Assembly: GCA_017537175.1 (NCBI GenBank)
Contig: JAFYLH010000016.1
Span: forward strand, 1 to 64,000
Source: Clostridia bacterium
GTDB lineage: Bacteria; Bacillota; Clostridia; Oscillospirales; CAG-272
DNA: 64,000 bases
Direction: 5' to 3'
Part shown: positions 1-8,224 of the stretch, piece after piece
How the letters are laid out: the number at the start of each line of letters is the position of its first letter
Position numbering within the stretch: the stretch's first letter is position 1
Position numbers and translations under genes: made by a program
The notes under the pieces: model-generated
Told to the model about the DNA's origin: nothing
Database searches by the model: none
Seen by the model: the letters and a program-made list of their open reading frames with translations, nothing else

Positions 1-10
1 GGTTTATATT

Positions 11-1156
11 ATGAAGAAAATTTATACCGAGGAACAGAGAAACGAAATCATGCAACGCTATCGCTCTGGGGAAAAAGTAGCTAGTATTTGTCAAGACACC
101 GGCATCGCTAAAAGCACTATTTATGAGTGGACAAAATCTAATAACAAAAAGAAAAACAAGGCAATCAACATGTCGGACTTTCGGATACTACGGCAGCGTT
201 GCGAAACATTAGAAAAGATGGTAGAAGTATTGCAGATATCCCCCTGCCCTGTCAGCGCACCCTTGCACGATAGATATCAGGTCATTAAAGACCTATCCAG
301 CACTTACTCCATCAATCTGCTTTGTCAAGCTTTGAAAGTCGCAAAAGGCAGTTATTATAATCACATACTCAGAAATGCAAACGAGAACACCTCGTATGCA
401 CGTAAAAAGAAAGAGATTACACCAATCATTGAAGAGATATTTAACGAAAGCAATCAGATCTTTGGTGCCAGTAAAATCAATGCCATTCTAAGAAGCCGTG
501 GTTATATTGTTGCCGATAAAACGGTAGCAGCCATTATGCATGAAAACGGCTGGTTCAGCGTTAGGGGCGGTGCTAAGGCAATCTATGAAATGAATAAGGA
601 GAGAAAAGAAAATATTCTCAGTCAACAGTTTACTGCTTCGGCACCAAACGAAGTATGGATTAGTGATGTTACTTACTTCACATGCAAAAAAATCCAATAT
701 TTTATCTGCGTAGTTATTGACCTATTCGCAAGAAAAGTAATTGCTTATACCATTTCCACCGGCAACAGTTCACGAATTACAAAAGAAACACTAGCAAAAG
801 CATACTATGATCGAAATCCGAAGGAAGGCTTATTATTCCATAGTGACCGCGGTGCTAACTACACTTCACGTTCTTCCTCAACATTTTGCAAAACACTAGG
901 AATCACTCAATCACTATCAAGAACTGCAACACCGTACGACAATTCAGTTATGGAAGCATTTTTCAAATCCTTAAAAGCAGAGGAATTATATCGGAACAAC
1001 TATCGTTCTGAAAGAGAGTTTAGGGAGCGGGTACAAAAGTACATTGATTTTTATAATGACAAAAGACCGCATCAAATCAATCGATATCGCACGCCAAATG
1101 CTACAGAAGAAGCTTATTACAAGCGCCATGCTGATGATATAAGCAAAACAAATTAA
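11..1156 (+). CDS. IS3-family transposase (single-frame OrfAB type)
   Basis: This protein catalyses DDE transposition of an IS3-type element. Residues 1-45 form a helix-turn-helix of the transposase-8/IS150 OrfA type. A short leucine-rich stretch follows near 58-75, then an HTH_21-like region at about 110-200, then an rve integrase core. The catalytic triad is visible as D219 (WISDVTY), D279 (FHSDRG) and E315 (SVMEAFF); D279 and E315 are separated by 35 residues, the DD(35)E spacing typical of IS3. Most IS3 elements split OrfA and OrfB and join them by programmed frameshifting, but here one frame of 381 residues covers both. All key residues are present, so it could be active. Confidence 0.93.
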   Translation: MKKIYTEEQRNEIMQRYRSGEKVASICQDTGIAKSTIYEWTKSNNKKKNKAINMSDFRILRQRCETLEKMVEVLQISPCPVSAPLHDRYQVIKDLSSTYSINLLCQALKVAKGSYYNHILRNANENTSYARKKKEITPIIEEIFNESNQIFGASKINAILRSRGYIVADKTVAAIMHENGWFSVRGGAKAIYEMNKERKENILSQQFTASAPNEVWISDVTYFTCKKIQYFICVVIDLFARKVIAYTISTGNSSRITKETLAKAYYDRNPKEGLLFHSDRGANYTSRSSSTFCKTLGITQSLSRTATPYDNSVMEAFFKSLKAEELYRNNYRSEREFRERVQKYIDFYNDKRPHQINRYRTPNATEEAYYKRHADDISKTN

Positions 1157-1238
1157 TCGAACTTTCGTGGTTCAAATAATTTTATTTTTTCGGATATAGC
1201 ACAGTTTTTAAACACTTCTTTCATTTGAGTTCGATTAA
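1153..1238. repeat. 10-bp inverted repeat after the transposase
   Basis: TTAATCGAAC (1153-1162, overlapping the transposase stop codon) is the exact reverse complement of GTTCGATTAA (1229-1238). The 66 bases between are very AT-rich. AATCGAAC-(5 nt)-TGGTTCA at 1155-1174 recurs with the same spacing at 1306-1325 inside the hairpin downstream of the tRNA. It may be related to the insertion sequence end; the role is unknown. Confidence 0.5.
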
Positions 1239-1240
1239 AT

Positions 1241-1273
1241 AAAAAAATAAGGAACGGCCAAGAAAGCCGTTCC
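1241..1273 (-). terminator. Rho-independent terminator, second after tRNA-Thr
   Basis: A perfect 8-bp stem, GGAACGGC at 1251-1258 with GCCGTTCC at 1266-1273, is followed on the minus strand by a run of T interrupted by one A (1241-1250). It would end any transcript from the tRNA gene that passes the first hairpin and insulate it from the insertion sequence. Confidence 0.8.
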
Positions 1274-1285
1274 CTACTGGATTTA

Positions 1286-1345
1286 AAAAGAATGAATGAC
1301 ATCTCAATCGAACCGCAATGGTTCAGATTTGGGATGTCATTCATT
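1286..1345 (-). terminator. Long hairpin with T-tract directly after tRNA-Thr
   Basis: AATGAATGACATC (1291-1303) pairs perfectly with GATGTCATTCATT (1333-1345). The pairing continues inward with few mismatches to GAACC (1310-1314) and GGTTC (1320-1324) around a GCAAT loop, giving a stem of about 24 bp. On the minus strand CTTTTTAAAT follows, as in an intrinsic terminator. It starts one base after the encoded CCA end of the tRNA. The stem is much longer than a normal terminator, so it may be a mobile hairpin that was co-opted. Confidence 0.7.
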
Positions 1346-1346
1346 G

Positions 1347-1422
<76 letters not shown>

Positions 1423-1445
1423 ATCGATCCGCAATCGACTCATAT

Positions 1446-1474
1446 ATAATAACAGATTGAGAGTGATTTGTCAA
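1446..1474 (-). promoter_or_regulatory. Sigma-A-type promoter of tRNA-Thr
   Basis: On the minus strand TTGACA (1469-1474) is separated by 17 bases from TATTAT (1446-1451). The predicted start lies about 15-20 bases before the mature tRNA 5' end at 1422. The -35 box is a perfect consensus. Confidence 0.85.
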
Positions 1475-1504
1475 CCCTTTTTTCTAAAAAATATCACATT
1501 TTTT

Positions 1505-1538
1505 CAAAAAAATAACGGCCACAAAGGTGACCGTTATT
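1505..1538 (-). terminator. Rho-independent terminator of the polC operon
   Basis: AATAACGG (1511-1518) and CCGTTATT (1531-1538) form the outer stem, with CAC/GTG pairing inside. A T-run follows on the minus strand at 1505-1510. It begins two bases after the polC stop codon and ends the pyrH-polC transcript. Confidence 0.88.
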
Positions 1539-1540
1539 TA

Positions 1541-4500
1541 TTAAAACATAGATATCTGTGAATCATCATCGGCAAAGTCCGAAACCTCGTTTTTCATAAC
1601 ACTCTGCGCCTCGGATAATATCATCAGTTCCCTTCTCTGCTTTTCAAGCTCGCTTTCCTTTTGGGGTGCCATAGGCTTTGAATCGTCAATAAGCGATACC
1701 TGATTTGTCTGACTCAGACCCTTAAACACTCCGCTTCTGCGCAGTATTTCCACAACCGTTTTGGACAGTCCCGCACGGGCTCTGAGGTCATCGATGGATA
1801 AAAGATCCTTGTCGGCACAAACCTCCATTATCTTTTGTGCCGCGGTGTCGCCAAGACCCGGCAAGGAGTTAAAGGGCATACGGATGCCATCATCCCCCTC
1901 GGGCAGGAATTTAAAGGCGTGGGACTTATACAGATCCACCGGTAAAAACTTAACGCCTCTCGCCATAGCCTCGTTTACAAGCTGGAGGAAGGGTATCATA
2001 TCCTCTTCCTTCTTCTCGGCTAACTTCTTGCGCTTACGGTCCTCTATATCCTTTAAAACAAAGGCAACATTATCGGCACCACCGCCCACGATATCGGCAT
2101 CAAAGCCTGATGGAGCAACGGTAAAGAATGCCGCATAGAAGATAACAGGATGATAAACCTTAAACCAGGCAAGACGGATAGCCGATGTAACATAAGCTGC
2201 CGCGTGTGCCTTTGGGAACATATACTGTATCTTTTTACAGGAATCTATATACCAATCGGGTACATTCTGGGCACGCATTGCCTCCTCGTATTCCGGCTTA
2301 ACACCCTTACCCTTACGCACATCCTCCATTATCTTGAACGCCATACTCTTTTCTACACCCTGATAAATAAGGTAGGTCATAATAGAGTCTCGTGTTCCTA
2401 TAAGCTCGGAGATCGTACAGGTTCCGTTGGCTATAAGCTCGTCACCGTTACCAAGCCAAACCGCAGTACCGTGGGTAAGACCCGAAAGCTGAAGAAGGTC
2501 GGAAAATGACTTAGGCTGTGTGGCAACAATAACCTGCTGAACAAATCTTGTACCAAATTCGGGCAGACCGTAGGTTCCAACCTCTGCACCGATATCATCG
2601 GGGGTAACACCCAGAGCATCGGTATTAAGGAAGAGGCTCATTACCTTTTTGTCGTTCATGGGAACATCCATAACACTTAATCCCGAATACTCCTCAAGCC
2701 GTTTATACTTAGTCGGCATATCGTGTCCAAGCTCGTCAAGCTTAAGGATGGTATCGTGGAGATACGAGAACGCAAAGTGGGTGGTTACTATATCAGAATT
2801 AGCATCATCTGCGGGATGCTGAACAGGAGTGAAATCATATACATCATATTGCCTTGGTACAACTATGATACCGCCGGGATGCTGACCTGTGGTTCTCTTT
2901 ACACCTACACATCCGGTCTTTAGTCTTTCAACCTCGGAGCGGTTAAGGGGTATCTGCTTTTCCTCGGCATACTTCTTTACAAAGCCAAAGGCGGTCTTTT
3001 CGGCAAGAGCGGACAGAGTTCCCGCACGGAACACATTTTCACTTCCAAACAGCTCCTCTGTATACTTATGCACCTTACCCTGAACATCACCCGAGAAGTT
3101 AAGGTCTATATCGGGGGACTTATCTCCATAGAAGCCAAGGAAGGTCTCAAAGGGGATATCGTGACCGTCACCGATCATCTTTTGGCCGCACTTGGGACAG
3201 TTCTTGTCCGGCAGGTCATAGCCCGAGCCGATAGAGCCGTCGGTATAGAACTCGGAGTGTAAGCAGTTGGGGCATCTGTAATGAGGCACAAGGGGATTAA
3301 CCTCGCTTATACCCGCCATTGTAGCAACAAAGGATGAGCCCACAGAGCCACGGGAGCCTACAAGGTAGCCTTGCTCCTCGCTGTACCAGACAAGCTTCTG
3401 AGCGATCATATAAAGCACGGCAAAGCCGTTCTTGATAATAGAGGTAAGCTCACGGTCAAGTCTTTCACGAACGATCTCGGGCAAGGGGTCTCCGTACATG
3501 GATTTTGCTCTTTCCCAACAGATGCGCTGCAGATCCTCCTCGGCACCCTCCATTTCGGGGGTGTATGTACCCTCGGGGATTGCTCTGATCTTCTCAACCA
3601 TATCGGCGATCTTATTGGTGTTTGTAACGACCACCTCATACGCCTTTTCTTCACCGAGATACTCAAACTCTTTAAGCATTTCATCGGTGGTACGCAGGTA
3701 AATACCCGTGTCCTTATCGGCATCCGAGAACTTCATAGACTTAAGCAGTATCTTACGGTAGATCTCGTGATGCTTTTCAAGAAAATGAGCATCACAGGTG
3801 GCCACCGTAGGCTTTCCCAGCTCGTCGCCAAGCTCAACGATAAGCTTATTTATGTCCTTTAAGGCCTCAACATCGGGGAATGTTCCGTCATTTACAAGGA
3901 ACATATTGTTACAAAGGGGCTGGATCTCAAGATAATCGTAAAAATCCGCTATCTTTAAAAGCTCGTCCCTTGACTTATTCTGCTTGATAGCAGTATACAG
4001 CTCGCCCGCCTCACAGGCAGAACCGATAATAAGACCCTCTCTGTGCTCCTCAAGGAGTGTTCTGGGTATACGGGGATGCCGGTAATAATAGTCAAGATAG
4101 CTTTGCGAAATAAGATAATAAAGGTTCTTTAATCCCACAAGATTCTTGACAAGAATGATCATATGGTGAGAGCGGAGCTTTTTGGGGTCGGCCTTGTCTG
4201 CCATAACACGCACCATTGCGTCAAGGTCAAAAATACCCTCAAGCCTGAGCTTATCACACATACAGAAGAATATCTGAGCCAGCATTGCCGCATCGTCACA
4301 GGCTCTGTGATGTGAAAAGTCGGGTAGCTTATAATATCTCTGCAGGGTATCAAGTGTATGCTTTTTAAGATCCGGATTAAGATATCTGGAAAGAGCCACC
4401 GTATCAAGGTAGGTGTTTTCAAAGGGTATCTTATATTCCCTTGCAGCGGCTCGTAAAAATGATGTATCAAACACCGCATTGTGGGCAATAAGTATATCAC

Positions 4501-6118
4501 CGCCGCAAAATTCAAGGAACTGCTTAAGGGCAGCATCACACTTGGGAGCACCCTTTACCATTTCGTCGGTAATTCCGGTAAGACGGGTAATATCCTCGGG
4601 GATATGCACCTCGGGGTCAACAAAGGTGTTAAAGGTATCAATAACCTTGCCGCCCTTTACCTTGACTGCACCTATCTCGGTGATCTTATTATACATTGCA
4701 GACAGACCCGTGGTCTCAAGGTCAAATACTACAAATTCATCATCAAGAGAGGCTGTTTTATCACCGTAGAGAGCTCGCGCGGTATCGTCAACATAGTATG
4801 CCTCCATACCGTATATGATCTTGATGTCCTTCTTTTCGGCGGCAAGCATAGCCTCGGGAAAGCCCTGTACATTACCGTGGTCGGTAACTGCAATAGCCTT
4901 GTGTCCCCAACGGATGGCGGTCTCTACAAGCTCTACAGGAGGAATGGTGGCATCCATAGCCGACATATTGGTATGGCAATGCAGCTCCACGCGCTTTTCG
5001 GGTGCTGTATCCTCTCGTAAAATCTGCTTTACAAGACAGGCATCCGAGAGATTGAGTGTATACTCACCGTCAAAGGAATCCGCCCTTACATTGCCGTAAA
5101 CGGCAAGACAGGCAGAGTAAAGCTCAACCTTGATAGTACCTCGCTTCTGCTTATATTTTGATTTGCTTATAGCTTTGATCAGCGGCTCTGCCGCCTCGTT
5201 TTCAAGAACAGCCTTGACCGTAACAGAGCCCTGCTCGTCGGTAAGACCAAAGCTTATTATCTGCTTGTCGTTCTTACGGGTAGGCTTAGCCTCAAAATTG
5301 ACAACCTTACCCAAGGCCACAACGCTCCTCATATTTGAGGTCATAAGTGAAATAGGTGTGGGGGTTATCTCAAAGGGCTCCTCGCTCATAAAGAACTGAG
5401 GCTCGCTTATATCAAAGATAAGATTACCGCTTCTTATATAACCCTCGGGTGTGGTCTCCACTGTAAAGCCCTCGGTCTCAACCGAGTTTACATAATCGAT
5501 CTGCTCTCTTAACTCTTCCTTAAGAGCCTCCTTTGCCTGTCTTGAGGCAATACGGTCGCGCTCCCGCTCCATTTCGTCAATATAATAGGCAAGCTCCTCG
5601 TCTCTTGACTGAGCATATGAATCATAGTCAAAGTCAGAGCTTTCGTCACGGGTTATGCCTACAATGAAGTTAAGATCAAATTCGGAGCGAATGATATCCT
5701 CTATGCGTCTGGGAGTATCTGCGTTGTACAAAAGCTCAATACCGCCGTTGGTAAAGGACAGAAAAACGGTAATTTTGTTACCGTCGTAGCTATATGTATA
5801 TTCGTTAAAAAAGCCTCTTGAAACATCGGCACTGCGGGATGCTTCCTTCAAGACCTCGCATATATAATCATCATAAAAAAGGGATGCATCGTATTTGGGG
5901 CATATCCTCATTGATCTTAAGTCATATGCCTTTGCAATTTCATCCTCAATTTTATACAAAATATCCTTTTTTACTATTCTGTCAAATCTGACATCGACCT
6001 CAAGCATCCGCTTTTCAACATCTGCCCTGCGGGCTGTTATTTCACAGCCCGTAAGACAGGAAGCAACATTCTCGGTCGGTGTATATTTTGAGAATACCTC
6101 TAAAAATGATTTAGCCAA
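1541..6118 (-). CDS. polC: DNA polymerase III alpha subunit, PolC type
   Basis: This is the main replicative polymerase of low-GC Firmicutes, with built-in 3'-5' proofreading. At 1525 residues it is slightly longer than most homologues. An N-terminal domain (about 1-240) is followed by an OB-fold (about 260-360), then a PHP domain starting at HCH (380-382) and interrupted by a DnaQ-like exonuclease. The exonuclease motifs are DLE at 466-468, HNAVFD near 546-551 and HHRACDD near 603-609. The polymerase part holds SRGSVGSS, a four-cysteine zinc site (CPNC...CPKC) and the catalytic PDIDLNF motif. It is the last gene of the pyrH operon, 12 bp after ispG, and is followed by a terminator. A DnaE-type polymerase lies at 39329-42751. 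Confidence 0.98.
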   Translation of the reverse strand: MAKSFLEVFSKYTPTENVASCLTGCEITARRADVEKRMLEVDVRFDRIVKKDILYKIEDEIAKAYDLRSMRICPKYDASLFYDDYICEVLKEASRSADVSRGFFNEYTYSYDGNKITVFLSFTNGGIELLYNADTPRRIEDIIRSEFDLNFIVGITRDESSDFDYDSYAQSRDEELAYYIDEMERERDRIASRQAKEALKEELREQIDYVNSVETEGFTVETTPEGYIRSGNLIFDISEPQFFMSEEPFEITPTPISLMTSNMRSVVALGKVVNFEAKPTRKNDKQIISFGLTDEQGSVTVKAVLENEAAEPLIKAISKSKYKQKRGTIKVELYSACLAVYGNVRADSFDGEYTLNLSDACLVKQILREDTAPEKRVELHCHTNMSAMDATIPPVELVETAIRWGHKAIAVTDHGNVQGFPEAMLAAEKKDIKIIYGMEAYYVDDTARALYGDKTASLDDEFVVFDLETTGLSAMYNKITEIGAVKVKGGKVIDTFNTFVDPEVHIPEDITRLTGITDEMVKGAPKCDAALKQFLEFCGGDILIAHNAVFDTSFLRAAAREYKIPFENTYLDTVALSRYLNPDLKKHTLDTLQRYYKLPDFSHHRACDDAAMLAQIFFCMCDKLRLEGIFDLDAMVRVMADKADPKKLRSHHMIILVKNLVGLKNLYYLISQSYLDYYYRHPRIPRTLLEEHREGLIIGSACEAGELYTAIKQNKSRDELLKIADFYDYLEIQPLCNNMFLVNDGTFPDVEALKDINKLIVELGDELGKPTVATCDAHFLEKHHEIYRKILLKSMKFSDADKDTGIYLRTTDEMLKEFEYLGEEKAYEVVVTNTNKIADMVEKIRAIPEGTYTPEMEGAEEDLQRICWERAKSMYGDPLPEIVRERLDRELTSIIKNGFAVLYMIAQKLVWYSEEQGYLVGSRGSVGSSFVATMAGISEVNPLVPHYRCPNCLHSEFYTDGSIGSGYDLPDKNCPKCGQKMIGDGHDIPFETFLGFYGDKSPDIDLNFSGDVQGKVHKYTEELFGSENVFRAGTLSALAEKTAFGFVKKYAEEKQIPLNRSEVERLKTGCVGVKRTTGQHPGGIIVVPRQYDVYDFTPVQHPADDANSDIVTTHFAFSYLHDTILKLDELGHDMPTKYKRLEEYSGLSVMDVPMNDKKVMSLFLNTDALGVTPDDIGAEVGTYGLPEFGTRFVQQVIVATQPKSFSDLLQLSGLTHGTAVWLGNGDELIANGTCTISELIGTRDSIMTYLIYQGVEKSMAFKIMEDVRKGKGVKPEYEEAMRAQNVPDWYIDSCKKIQYMFPKAHAAAYVTSAIRLAWFKVYHPVIFYAAFFTVAPSGFDADIVGGGADNVAFVLKDIEDRKRKKLAEKKEEDMIPFLQLVNEAMARGVKFLPVDLYKSHAFKFLPEGDDGIRMPFNSLPGLGDTAAQKIMEVCADKDLLSIDDLRARAGLSKTVVEILRRSGVFKGLSQTNQVSLIDDSKPMAPQKESELEKQRRELMILSEAQSVMKNEVSDFADDDSQISMF

Positions 6119-6130
6119 TTTTATGCCCTT

Positions 6131-7192
6131 CTACATTTTATTTATCTCGTCAATCAACGCGCTTATAAGTCCTTCTTCGGGAAGCTTGCGGATGACCTCT
6201 CCCTTTTTGATAAGCAGAGCCTCGCCCTTGCCTCCGGCAATACCAATATCCGCTTCCCTTGCCTCTCCGGGGCCGTTGACTGCACAGCCCATAATGGCAA
6301 CCTTAAGCCTTTTATCTGTTTTGACCTCGGTGGTCATTCTGCTTTCAAATTCATCCACCAGAGATATCATATCTATCTGTGTACGGCCACAGGTGGGACA
6401 GGAAACTATCTCGATACCGCTTTTTTCTCTTACTCCCGCGGCTTCAAGAATCTTAATACCCCAATCTATTTCATATAAGGGGTCTGCGGTAAGGGATACA
6501 CGAATGGTATCACCTATACCCTGGGTCAAGAGTCCGCCGATTCCCACAGCAGATTTCATAACGCCCATACGCATACTGCCCGCCTCGGTTACACCAAGGT
6601 GGAGGGGATATGAGCACATCTCGGATACCCTCTTGTTTGCCGCAACCATCATAGCGGGGTCGGAGGACTTGATAGCAAGTACTATATTGTCAAAATCAAA
6701 GCCCTCAAGAATAGCCGCGTGCTTTAAAACACTCTCAGCCAATGCATCGGCAGTAACACGGCCGTACTTACTGAGTATCTGCTTGTCAAGAGAGCCTGAG
6801 TTGACACCGACTCTTATGGGAACATTATTTACGCGGCAACAGTCAACAACAGCCTTGATATTATCCTCAGAGCCTATGTTACCGGGGTTTATGCGTATCT
6901 TATCCGCCCCCGCCTCAACAGAGGCGACAGCAAGCTTATAATCAAAGTGAATATCCGCTACAAGGGGGATAGTAATACCTTTATTTTTAAGATAAGTAAA
7001 CACCCCTGCCGCTTCCTTATTGGGAACAGCCATACGGATGATATCACAGCCTCTGTCCTCAAGACCCTTTACCTGCTTATAGGTTGCCTCATAGTCGCAG
7101 GTGTCTGTATTGGTCATAGACTGTACGCTTATGGGAGAATCACCGCCTATATAGCGGCTTCCTATCTTAATTTTTTTAGATAATCTTTTCAT
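6131..7192 (-). CDS. ispG: 4-hydroxy-3-methylbut-2-enyl diphosphate synthase (flavodoxin/ferredoxin)
   Basis: IspG (GcpE) catalyses the reductive [4Fe-4S]-dependent conversion of MEcPP to HMBPP in the MEP isoprenoid pathway. The N-terminal TIM-barrel part shows ISVQSMTNTDT and VADIHFDY. The C-terminal cluster-binding part has the CPTCGR cysteines and a third cysteine in GCAVNGPGEA, a family signature. The 353-residue length is normal for bacterial IspG. Its start codon overlaps the rseP stop (ATGA), implying translational coupling. It shares the operon with dxr, an earlier enzyme of the same pathway. Confidence 0.97.
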   Translation of the reverse strand: MKRLSKKIKIGSRYIGGDSPISVQSMTNTDTCDYEATYKQVKGLEDRGCDIIRMAVPNKEAAGVFTYLKNKGITIPLVADIHFDYKLAVASVEAGADKIRINPGNIGSEDNIKAVVDCCRVNNVPIRVGVNSGSLDKQILSKYGRVTADALAESVLKHAAILEGFDFDNIVLAIKSSDPAMMVAANKRVSEMCSYPLHLGVTEAGSMRMGVMKSAVGIGGLLTQGIGDTIRVSLTADPLYEIDWGIKILEAAGVREKSGIEIVSCPTCGRTQIDMISLVDEFESRMTTEVKTDKRLKVAIMGCAVNGPGEAREADIGIAGGKGEALLIKKGEVIRKLPEEGLISALIDEINKM

Positions 7193-8220
7193 AATCGACC
7201 TGTAATTAGTTTTATAATGTCCTGATATGTCACAATTAACATTAATATCATCAATAATACAATACCCGCAAAATGAACCATACCCTCAAGCCTTTGAGGT
7301 ATGGACTTACGAAATATAAGCTCTACAAGCTGAAAGAAGAGTCTACCTCCGTCAAGTGCGGGTATGGGGAGAAGATTGAATACACCTAAGTTCATGGCAA
7401 GGACAGAGCTGAGATAGAGTAGACTGTCTATTCCCTGCTTTGCCGCATTTCCAACGGTGGTTGTGACACCTACAGGGCCTGACAATGCATCAAAGCCATA
7501 CCTTCCCGTGATCAGATCTATTAAGGATTCCCATATCATCTTGACCGTAAGCACAGATGTATAAAAGGAATGCTTAATAACGGTCAATATGTTCTTTTCC
7601 TCGGTCTTTACCTTAAAATCCATCACGCCAAAGCTGACGCCATCGTTTTCCTCCTGACCAAACCGAACATCCTCGAGCACCTTCCTTTCACCGTCTCTTA
7701 TAACCGTGATGTCGGCAGCCTCATCCCCAAGATGCCCGATCTCATACACAATATTGCGTAAGGTGGGGGTTCTGTCCGAGCCTATTGCCACCACTCTGTC
7801 TCCGGCAACAAGTCCGTAGTCACAGGATACGGCATTCTCGGTAAATTCGGCAATTACATTTGAACCCAATGCAGGCGAAAGCATAATGACCGCAAATACA
7901 AGCACAACACCTGTAATTATGTTAAATGCCGAGCCTGCGGCACATATAACTATTCTCTGCAATACAGGCTTGTTACAGAGCGCATCGGGAGAATCAGACA
8001 CCTCATCCTCGCCAAGCATAGTAACAAATCCCCCTATTGGCAACAACCTGAGGGAATAACGGATACCTGTCTTTTTAGAAACTCCCGACAGTATCTTTGG
8101 ACCCATACCTACGGCAAATTCCTTTATGCCGACCTTAAAGAGTCTGGCAAAGAGATAGTGCCCCAGCTCATGCAGAAGTATCAAAAGAGAAAAAACGAGT
8201 AATGCTATTAGAATATAAAT
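7189..8220 (-). CDS. rseP: Site-2 intramembrane metalloprotease RseP/RasP
   Basis: This membrane zinc protease of the S2P family cleaves transmembrane segments, for example of anti-sigma factors and leftover signal peptides. HELGH (residues 17-21 with the proposed start) is the zinc motif in the first membrane helix. A PDZ-like region occupies the middle, and a conserved LLPIPALDGG motif lies in a later helix, where the aspartate completes the zinc site. No ATG, GTG or TTG allows a full first helix: the first standard start is TTG at 8184, which begins only four residues before the HELGH. An in-frame TAA sits at 8233-8235. ATT at 8218-8220, eight bases after AAGGAG, gives the expected MYILIALLVFSLLILLHELGH-like beginning, so I place the start there. 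It follows dxr immediately and overlaps ispG. Confidence 0.9.
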   Translation of the reverse strand: MYILIALLVFSLLILLHELGHYLFARLFKVGIKEFAVGMGPKILSGVSKKTGIRYSLRLLPIGGFVTMLGEDEVSDSPDALCNKPVLQRIVICAAGSAFNIITGVVLVFAVIMLSPALGSNVIAEFTENAVSCDYGLVAGDRVVAIGSDRTPTLRNIVYEIGHLGDEAADITVIRDGERKVLEDVRFGQEENDGVSFGVMDFKVKTEEKNILTVIKHSFYTSVLTVKMIWESLIDLITGRYGFDALSGPVGVTTTVGNAAKQGIDSLLYLSSVLAMNLGVFNLLPIPALDGGRLFFQLVELIFRKSIPQRLEGMVHFAGIVLLMILMLIVTYQDIIKLITGRL

Positions 8221-8224
8221 ATAA

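Larger units (their letters stand above)
1..1238 (+). mobile_element. IS3-family insertion sequence, left end outside the window
   Basis: The element is recognised by its single transposase gene (11-1156). Only ten bases lie before the start codon, so the left terminal repeat is off the window. The right end is not certain. A 10-bp inverted repeat (TTAATCGAAC at 1153-1162, GTTCGATTAA at 1229-1238) flanks an AT-rich stretch after the stop codon and may lie close to the right end; I could not confirm a TG...CA terminus or a target duplication. The transposase codons look more AT-rich than the housekeeping genes that follow, which fits an acquired element. The boundary at 1238 is a guess. Confidence 0.6.

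Noticed and set aside
5895..6941. 348-codon plus-strand open frame opposite polC and ispG
   Set aside because: It spans the ends of two well-supported genes on the opposite strand and shows no domain or ribosome-binding site.
7189..8184. rseP starting at TTG 8184
   Set aside because: It would lose most of the first membrane helix before HELGH and has no ribosome-binding site; ATT 8220 is better supported.
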